Of a DNA stretch of 7,968 bases, positions 1 to 4,022 are shown piece by piece (position 1 is the first letter of the stretch; the number at the start of each line of letters is the position of its first letter). Origin of the DNA: Kiloniellales bacterium (GTDB lineage: Bacteria > Pseudomonadota > Alphaproteobacteria > Kiloniellales > JAKSBE01). The DNA lies in contig JASJAL010000086.1 of assembly GCA_030067055.1 (NCBI GenBank), positions 1 to 7,968 of the forward strand, in the 5' to 3' direction. The notes below the pieces were generated by a model, which ran no database searches, was not told the DNA's origin, and worked only from the letters and a program-made list of their open reading frames with translations. The position numbers and the translations under genes were made by a program.

Positions 1-221
1 TCCATGCCCAGGATCATCGGCTGGATGACCTGCTCGACGATCGCCTTGTTGGCCAGGGCGACGTTGCCGGCGCCGAAGCATTCGCCCCAGCCGGTCAGGC
101 CGTCGTCGGTCTCCACCTCGACCAGGTGCGCTGTGCGCTGGGTGAAGTACTGCTGGGAGTAGCCCAGCTCTTCTTGCAGGTCGTAGCGCAGCACATGGCT
201 GGTGATCCGGGCGATCTTCAT
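1..221 (-). CDS. Mandelate racemase/muconate lactonizing enzyme family protein (enolase superfamily), N-terminal part
   Basis: Only the first 73 codons are in the window; the gene runs off the left edge. The visible protein starts MKIARITSHVLRYDL and continues with the HLVEVETDDGLTGWGECFG segment. This is the usual N-terminal capping-domain pattern of the enolase superfamily, where the family closes over the active site. The metal-binding and catalytic residues lie in the C-terminal barrel, outside the window, so no reaction can be assigned. Family members are typically sugar-acid dehydratases, racemases or cycloisomerases in the cytosol. The ATG at 221 has a good ribosome site (GGAGAG at 229-234, 7 bases upstream). 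It lies 35 bases after the NIPSNAP gene on the same strand, probably as the third gene of an operon starting at 1536. The family call is from recognition of the sequence pattern; the subgroup is unknown. Confidence 0.85.
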   Translation of the reverse strand, partial: MKIARITSHVLRYDLQEELGYSQQYFTQRTAHLVEVETDDGLTGWGECFGAGNVALANKAIVEQVIQPMILGM

Positions 222-240
222 CCGTCAGCTCTCCGTCCCA

Positions 241-269
241 GCCGGGCAGGCAAAGGTCACTTGCCCGGC
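241..269. repeat. Perfect inverted repeat spanning the NIPSNAP stop codon
   Basis: GCCGGGCA (241-248) and TGCCCGGC (262-269) are exact reverse complements separated by 13 bases. On the minus-strand transcript this gives a GC-rich stem with the stop codon of the NIPSNAP gene (257-259) in the loop. An alternative inner stem, GGCAA/TTGCC (249-253 with 261-265), is also possible. No T-run follows on the minus strand; a ribosome site and the next gene follow at once. An intercistronic stem that tunes expression or mRNA decay is therefore more likely than a full terminator. The inverted repeat is seen directly; its role is inferred. Confidence 0.55.
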
Positions 270-580
270 AAGGTGAAGGGGGCGGCGACCAGGATGCGGT
301 TCTCCTGCTTGATCAGGTAGCCGGCCTCGGCGCTCATCTTGGTGTAGGCCAGCCAGTCCTGGTCGGCCCACATCGCGGCGCGGCGCGCGGCGCGGTCGGC
401 GACGTCCGTGTAGGCCCAGATGTGGACGTAGCTGTTGACGTCGCCGACCTCGGTGGTCGCCCAGATCACCGGCAGGCCGAGATGCCGGGTTTGCGGCTCC
501 CAGCCGTGCTTCTGGTAGAGCTCCATGTGCGCCTTGATGGTGCCGGGACGGCAGGTATAGGTCCTTTGATCGAAGATCAC
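257..580 (-). CDS. NIPSNAP family protein
   Basis: A complete 107-residue protein that looks like a single NIPSNAP domain (dimeric alpha/beta-barrel fold). The N-terminal strand MIFDQRTYTCRPGT is followed by a helix ending in HGWEP. The central VNSYVHIWAYTDVADRAARR segment (about residues 48-67) and the later DQDWLAYT stretch are typical of bacterial NIPSNAP proteins. No signal peptide or membrane segment is seen, so it is probably cytosolic. The biochemical function of bacterial NIPSNAP proteins is mostly unknown; they often sit in catabolic operons and resemble small monooxygenase or isomerase-like barrels. The start is GTG at 578-580, chosen because GGGAG lies about 8 bases upstream. It sits 29 bases after the dehydrogenase gene and 35 before the enolase-superfamily gene, so co-transcription is likely. 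Its step in the pathway is unknown. Confidence 0.88.
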   Translation of the reverse strand: MIFDQRTYTCRPGTIKAHMELYQKHGWEPQTRHLGLPVIWATTEVGDVNSYVHIWAYTDVADRAARRAAMWADQDWLAYTKMSAEAGYLIKQENRILVAAPFTLPGK

Positions 581-609
581 CTTGGTTTCTCCCTTGCTTG
601 GATCTCAGT

Positions 610-1536
610 TCATTCGGCCGGGTCGCCCGGCGGCTTCTTTAGGGCCGCCTCGACGCCGGTCGCGGCTTCATAGCCCTTGATGACTGCGGTGCAGCCCTCG
701 TCCCCGTGGCCGGCGTCGAGCGCGCGGGCGTAGGTCTGCCGCACGGCTTCGGCCAGCTGCGGCGGTAGGCCCACGGCGGCGGCCCAGTCCGCATAGTAGC
801 GCACGTCCTTCTCGGCGTTGGCCAGCGACATGTAGGGGGTGAAGTCCCGCTCCAGGGTCTTCTGGCCGTAGAGGTCCATCATGCCCGACTTGCCCCCGGC
901 CGCCGAGATGATGCCGATCACCTTGTCCATGTCGAGGCCTTCCTTGGCGGCCAGGGCGAAACCTTCGCACCAGGAGGCGACGTTGGCGAAGGCGATGTAG
1001 TTGTGGATCAGCTTGAGCCGGATCGCGTGCCCGGCGGGGCCGACGTGGAAGACGTTCTCGGCGTAGCAGTCGAAGAGCGGCCGCAGGCGGTCCAGCAGCT
1101 CGGCCGCGCCACCGAAGAGCACATTGACCTCGCCACGGTCCGCGTGCATCGGCGTGCGGGTCATGGGCGCCTCGGCATAGGCGACTCCCGCGGCGGCACA
1201 GGCCGCGTTCATGCGGTCGACGTGGTCCGGACTGGTGGTCGTGTGGTCGAGCAGGATGCTGCCGGGCTTCATCCGGGACAGAGCGCCATCGGATCCCAGG
1301 GTCAGCTCCTGCACCGCTTCGGCGGTGGTGACGCAGAGCCCGAGCAGGTCACAGCCACCGGCAAGCTCTGCGATCGACTCGGCCGCCTCGGCGCCCCGCG
1401 CAACGGCGAGCGCGACGGCCGCCTCGTCCCGGTCCAGGACCGATACCGCGACGCCCCGCTTCAGCATGTTCTTGACCAGGCCACGGCCCATGCCACCGAG
1501 GCCCACAAAACCGACCTTGCCTTCGAAGGCTGCCAC
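610..1536 (-). CDS. NAD(P)-dependent beta-hydroxyacid dehydrogenase (3-hydroxyisobutyrate dehydrogenase superfamily)
   Basis: A 308-residue protein of normal family length. The N-terminal Rossmann fold has GLGGMG at about 12-17. An acidic residue ends the second strand (VLDRD, D35), which favours NAD over NADP. The substrate loop reads EAPMTRTPMHADRGE (about 122-136): the usual Ser-Gly-Gly is replaced by Thr-Arg-Thr, giving Arg127 as a possible binder of an anionic group. The catalytic lysine is K175 in RLKLIHNY; the Asn often found three residues later is His178 here, followed by Asn179. The C-terminal helical domain contains NAEKDVRYYADWA. Enzymes of this family interconvert 3-hydroxy acids or short polar alcohols and aldehydes in the cytosol. 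The start is GTG at 1536, with a perfect AGGAGG (1543-1548) 6 bases upstream; a GTG at 1551 would place that site inside the gene. It is the first gene of the minus-strand operon, divergent from a relative at 1777. The exact substrate is unknown. Confidence 0.9.
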   Translation of the reverse strand: MAAFEGKVGFVGLGGMGRGLVKNMLKRGVAVSVLDRDEAAVALAVARGAEAAESIAELAGGCDLLGLCVTTAEAVQELTLGSDGALSRMKPGSILLDHTTTSPDHVDRMNAACAAAGVAYAEAPMTRTPMHADRGEVNVLFGGAAELLDRLRPLFDCYAENVFHVGPAGHAIRLKLIHNYIAFANVASWCEGFALAAKEGLDMDKVIGIISAAGGKSGMMDLYGQKTLERDFTPYMSLANAEKDVRYYADWAAAVGLPPQLAEAVRQTYARALDAGHGDEGCTAVIKGYEAATGVEAALKKPPGDPAE

Positions 1537-1542
1537 CTCCGG

Positions 1543-1548
1543 CCTCCT
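1543..1548 (-). promoter_or_regulatory. Ribosome binding site setting the GTG start at 1536
   Basis: On the minus strand this reads AGGAGG, a perfect Shine-Dalgarno core 6 bases before GTG at 1536. It overlaps codons 2 and 3 of the longer reading from GTG 1551, so the shorter start is preferred. Confidence 0.75.
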
Positions 1549-1680
1549 CACCCGCTGCCGCGACGGCGATGCGCGTACCGCCTCCGCCCATCCTGCCGCC
1601 TGAGGCGGTCAGAAGTCGAGCCTGTCGCCGGGCTGCAGGGCGATCACCTGACCGTCGAAGTCGCCGAGCATCGCCTAGGC

Positions 1681-1702
1681 AATTGCAGGTCGGCTGGCAA
1701 TT
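1681..1702. promoter_or_regulatory. Inverted repeat AATTGC-N10-GCAATT, candidate operator
   Basis: The two 6-base arms (1681-1686 and 1697-1702) are perfect reverse complements. They also form part of a direct repeat GGCAATT, and the 8-base palindrome GCCTAGGC abuts on the left. The element is AT-rich against a GC-rich background and lies 75-96 bases upstream of the GTG at 1777. This is a plausible position for a transcription factor serving the divergent promoters. The identity of the factor cannot be read from the sequence. Confidence 0.4.
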
Positions 1703-1764
1703 CCGCCGACTCCCCCCTATGGCGGTCAGGCGCGAATAACGTAGAGTGTCGGAAAGCCAAGCTT

Positions 1765-1772
1765 GGGGGAGG
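1765..1772 (+). promoter_or_regulatory. Ribosome binding site setting the GTG start at 1777
   Basis: GGGGGAGG ends 4 bases before GTG at 1777. Together with the start of the Rossmann strand (DRIGFIGLGRMG) directly after the GTG, it fixes the start. The frame is open far upstream, but that part lies over the opposite-strand gene and the control region. Confidence 0.75.
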
Positions 1773-1776
1773 CGAC

Positions 1777-2679
1777 GTGGACAGGATCGGATTTATCGGC
1801 CTCGGCCGGATGGGCCTGGGCATGGCAAGCAACCTGCAGCGCAAGGGTTTCAACCTGACCGTCTTCGACCTTCAGGCCGCGCCCATGCGGGCGCTGGAAG
1901 AGCTGGGTGCCAAGCCGGCCGCCTCGGTGGCGGAGCTGAGCCGCGCGGCCGACACCGTGATCACCATGCTGCCCGGCCCGCCGGAGGTCGAGGCGACGAT
2001 CCTCGGCCCCGAGGGCGTGCTCGCCAACGCGCCCTCCAGCCTGCTGGTCATGGACATGAGCACGGTCGACCCGACGCTGAGCGATCGCTTGGCCGAGACG
2101 CTGCGGGACCAGGGCCGCGCCTTCGTCGACGCCCCGGTCGGTCGCCTGGCCAGCCACGCAGAGCGCGGCGAGAGCCTCTTCATGGTCGGGGCCGAAGAGG
2201 ACGACTTCGCCCGGGTGCACCCGCTGCTGGCGGCCATGGGCACCACCATCTTCCACTGCGGCCGTCCCGGCACCGGCACCCGGACCAAGCTGGTGAACAA
2301 CTTCCTGGCCATCGTCTCCTGCCAGATGAACGCCGAGGCCCTGGCCCTGACCTCGGGCTTCGGCCTCGACCTAGAGACCACCCTCGAGGTGATCCACGGC
2401 ACGACGGCGACCAACGGCCAGCTGAAGATCAACTACGCGACCAAGGTCCTGGAGGGCGACACCGAGCCCGGCTTCGCCATCGACCTGGCGCACAAGGACC
2501 TGAGCCTGATCCTGCAGGCCGCCAACGGCACCAAGGTGCCAACGCCGATCGCCGCGGTCGCACGGGAGAGCCTGAGCCTGGCCCGCAGCGGCGGCTTCGG
2601 CGGCAAGGACTTCTCGGCCCTGCTCGACCATTGGTGCGAACGCGCCGGGGTCGAGAAGCTGCGCTTCAAGAGCCAATGA
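1777..2679 (+). CDS. Beta-hydroxyacid dehydrogenase resembling sulfolactaldehyde reductase (YihU type)
   Basis: A complete 300-residue protein. The Rossmann motif GLGRMG is at 8-13, with Asp31 at the end of strand two (VFDLQ), suggesting NAD use. Compared from memory with E. coli YihU, the register is gap-free through the catalytic region. DAPVGRLASHAERG (118-131) matches the YihU Val-Gly-Arg-Thr loop, with Arg123 at the same number. TRTKLVNNF carries catalytic Lys171 and Asn174. AIDLAHKDLSL (234-244) also matches. YihU reduces 3-sulfolactaldehyde to dihydroxypropanesulfonate and, as I recall, uses Arg123, Asn174 and Ser178 near the sulfonate; position 178 here is Ala. Ordinary 3-hydroxyisobutyrate and tartronate-semialdehyde enzymes have Ser-Gly-Gly at 122-124. 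The gene overlaps the decarboxylase alpha gene by 4 bases (ATGA), so it probably handles the aldehyde product or a related hydroxy compound. Family assignment is firm; sulfonate specificity is inferred. Confidence 0.9.
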   Translation: MDRIGFIGLGRMGLGMASNLQRKGFNLTVFDLQAAPMRALEELGAKPAASVAELSRAADTVITMLPGPPEVEATILGPEGVLANAPSSLLVMDMSTVDPTLSDRLAETLRDQGRAFVDAPVGRLASHAERGESLFMVGAEEDDFARVHPLLAAMGTTIFHCGRPGTGTRTKLVNNFLAIVSCQMNAEALALTSGFGLDLETTLEVIHGTTATNGQLKINYATKVLEGDTEPGFAIDLAHKDLSLILQAANGTKVPTPIAAVARESLSLARSGGFGGKDFSALLDHWCERAGVEKLRFKSQ

Positions 2680-3206
2680 GTCCGGGCTTCGCCTGGGCGC
2701 CGGAAGACTGGCGCCACGACATCTACGATGCGCTGAAGCGAGTGGAGGTGCGCCAGGTCGCCTATGTGCCCGACGCCGGCCACGCCAGCCTCATCGAGGC
2801 CTGCCACGCCGACCCGGAGATCGAGGCCACGGTGCTGACCACGGAAGAGGAAGGCGTCGGAGTCCTGGCCGGCGCCGACCTGGGCGGCCAGCGCGGCGCG
2901 CTGCTGATGCAATCGAGCGGCGTCGGGAACTGCATCAACACCTTCACGCTGCTTGAGAACTGCGGCTTTCCGCTTCTCACCCTGATTACGATGCGCGGCG
3001 AGTGGGCCGAGTTCAATCCCTGGCAGGTGCCGATGGGCCGGGCGACGCCGGCCAGCCTGGACCTGGTCGACTTCCTGCAGTACCGGGTCGAGCGGCCCGA
3101 GGAGGCCGGCCCGGTGGTCGAGGCCGCGGCGCGCACCGCCTTCGACTGCGACCGGGCCGCCGCGGTCCTGCTGACCCAGCGCCTGATCGGCGCCAAGGTG
3201 TTCTGA
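2676..3206 (+). CDS. ThDP-dependent decarboxylase, alpha subunit (PYR domain; sulfopyruvate/phosphonopyruvate decarboxylase type)
   Basis: A 176-residue protein containing only the pyrimidine-binding (PYR) half of a ThDP enzyme. VAYVPDAGHASLI (29-41) is the first strand-loop. TTEEEGVGVLAGADLGG (55-71) contains the conserved Glu that activates the ThDP aminopyrimidine; E57-E59 are the candidates. LMQSSGVGNCINTFTLL (77-93) corresponds to the Gln-Asn-Ser-Gly-x-Gly-Asn motif of phosphonopyruvate and sulfopyruvate decarboxylases. MRGEWAEFNPWQVPMGRAT follows. In ComDE-type enzymes this subunit pairs with a separate PP-domain subunit, which is the next gene. Known relatives decarboxylate 3-sulfopyruvate to sulfoacetaldehyde, or the phosphono analogue. 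The ATG overlaps the previous stop codon and lacks a strong ribosome site, so translational coupling is likely. The family is clear; the substrate is not proven. Methanogen coenzyme M synthesis is not implied. Confidence 0.9.
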   Translation: MSPGFAWAPEDWRHDIYDALKRVEVRQVAYVPDAGHASLIEACHADPEIEATVLTTEEEGVGVLAGADLGGQRGALLMQSSGVGNCINTFTLLENCGFPLLTLITMRGEWAEFNPWQVPMGRATPASLDLVDFLQYRVERPEEAGPVVEAAARTAFDCDRAAAVLLTQRLIGAKVF

Positions 3207-3787
3207 TGGCCGGCGGCAGCCTTCCCCGGCGGCAGGTGGTCGCGCGCGTGCTGGCGGAGCGGCACAAGGACCTGCTGGTGGTGACCGGGCTCGGCACGCC
3301 GACCTACGACGTCGCGGCCTGCGGCGACAGCGACCTCAACTTCTACCTCTGGGGCGCCATGGGCAGCGCCCTGCCGCTCGGCCTGGGGCTAGCGCTGGCG
3401 CGGCCGGACAAGCGGGTCCTGGCGGTCACCGGCGACGGCGAGCTGCTGATGGCTCTCGGCGCGCTCGCCACGGTCGGCGTCAAGCGGCCGGAGAACCTGA
3501 GCCTCCTGGTCCTGGACAACGAGGCCTACGGCGAGACCGGCGGCCAGGACAGCCACACGGCGGAAAGCGTCGACCTCTGCGCGGTCGCCCTGGGCTGCCG
3601 CTGGCCGCGCGCAGAAACCTTCTCCGAAGAAGCGGCGCTGGAAGGCCTGCGCGGGTTCTTGCTCGACGGGCCGGGCCCGGCACTCGCGGTCGCCAAGATC
3701 GGCCGCGGCGAGGAGCCCCGGGTCCTGCCGAGCCGCAACGGCCACGAACTGCGCAGCCGCTTCCGCCAAGCCCTGTTGTCGAAATAG
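3206..3787 (+). CDS. ThDP-dependent decarboxylase, beta subunit (PP domain; sulfopyruvate/phosphonopyruvate decarboxylase type)
   Basis: A 193-residue protein forming the diphosphate-binding (PP) half of the enzyme whose other half is encoded just upstream. VVTGLGTPTYD (25-35) and LWGAMGSALPLGLGLAL (48-64) are typical PP-domain segments. The ThDP/magnesium motif begins with GDG at 76-78 and ends at Asp104-Asn105 in LVLDNEAYGETGGQ (101-114). The YGETGGQ ending is the form seen in ComE-like and phosphonopyruvate decarboxylase sequences. Length matches free-standing beta subunits. The ATG shares one base with the previous stop (TGATG), giving strong coupling and near-equal expression with alpha. 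The active site should form at the subunit interface in the cytosol. This is the last gene of the plus-strand operon; no obvious terminator follows. The substrate (sulfopyruvate, phosphonopyruvate or another acidic 2-oxo acid) is unresolved. Confidence 0.9.
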   Translation: MAGGSLPRRQVVARVLAERHKDLLVVTGLGTPTYDVAACGDSDLNFYLWGAMGSALPLGLGLALARPDKRVLAVTGDGELLMALGALATVGVKRPENLSLLVLDNEAYGETGGQDSHTAESVDLCAVALGCRWPRAETFSEEAALEGLRGFLLDGPGPALAVAKIGRGEEPRVLPSRNGHELRSRFRQALLSK

Positions 3788-4022
3788 GTCACTGCCGGCG
3801 ACCTCGTCTCGCGATCTGAAGCCGTTGTGCTCTATGCCACAAACCTGTTCTCGTGGTTCTGGCAAAGATGCGAGAGTGGCTGCCACGGCATTCCCCATGA
3901 CCCAGGCGGCAGAGGCCGAACCAGCGGCTGCGACGTCTCGAGCGCCCCAGCCGGAGCCCCGATCGCAAAGCAGCGACGCCAGGTTCGCCTCGCCTGCCCA
4001 AGACTCTGAGAGGTAACTCGAC
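3788..4022. other. Intergenic region between decarboxylase operon and protease
   Basis: This 235-base stretch shows no convincing gene on either strand; short open frames here have no recognisable protein pattern. No stem followed by a T-run marks the end of the decarboxylase operon. The left half (about 3820-3870) is less GC-rich than its surroundings and holds an inverted repeat TTGTG-N8-CACAA (3825-3842), so the promoter of the protease probably lies there. I could not pick a reliable -35/-10 pair. GAGG at 4010-4013 is the ribosome site for the protease, 9 bases before its ATG. Confidence 0.5.
3825..3842. promoter_or_regulatory. Inverted repeat TTGTG-N8-CACAA, possible operator
   Basis: The 5-base arms (3825-3829 and 3838-3842) are perfect reverse complements with an 8-base centre. 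The element lies in the least GC-rich part of the intergenic region, about 180-200 bases before the protease start. Such short repeats can occur by chance, so this is a weak candidate. Confidence 0.25.

Larger units (their letters stand above)
1537..1776. promoter_or_regulatory. Divergent intergenic control region with palindromes and repeats
   Basis: These 240 bases separate two divergent operons, so promoters and probably operators for both lie here. Visible elements are: a 13-base palindrome CCGCCTGAGGCGG (1596-1608); an 8-base palindrome GCCTAGGC (1673-1680); the inverted repeat AATTGC-N10-GCAATT (1681-1702); a direct repeat GGCAATT at 1678-1684 and 1696-1702, spaced 18 bases start to start; and a 9-base direct repeat GGCGGTCAG at 1604-1612 and 1721-1729. 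The most AT-rich part is 1681-1702 together with GAATAAC near 1734-1740, the likeliest area for the plus-strand promoter. I could not identify convincing -35/-10 pairs. No regulator gene is in the window, so the binding protein is unknown. Confidence 0.55.

Noticed and set aside
1003..1776. Long plus-strand open frame continuing upstream of the dehydrogenase at 1777
   Set aside because: It lies opposite the well-supported minus-strand dehydrogenase, its translation has no family pattern, and the ribosome site and Rossmann start at 1777 mark the true beginning.
1746..2675. Plus-strand open frame upstream of and in frame with the decarboxylase alpha gene
   Set aside because: Its translation is rich in Arg, Gly, Pro and Ala without motifs, as expected from an out-of-frame reading of a GC-rich gene. 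The alpha subunit starts at 2676.
2676..3787. Coenzyme M biosynthesis (ComDE) as the role of the decarboxylase
   Set aside because: The similarity is to the enzyme family only. Other coenzyme M genes are absent from the window and the context is catabolic-looking and alphaproteobacterial-like, so the symbols comD/comE were not assigned.
3788..3830. Rho-independent terminator after the decarboxylase operon
   Set aside because: Only weak 4-base arms (GGTC/GACC) can be found and no T-run follows.
3825..4016. Short plus-strand frame of about 63 codons before the protease
   Set aside because: No ribosome site, low-complexity Ala/Pro/Ser content and no family resemblance; better explained as non-coding upstream DNA.
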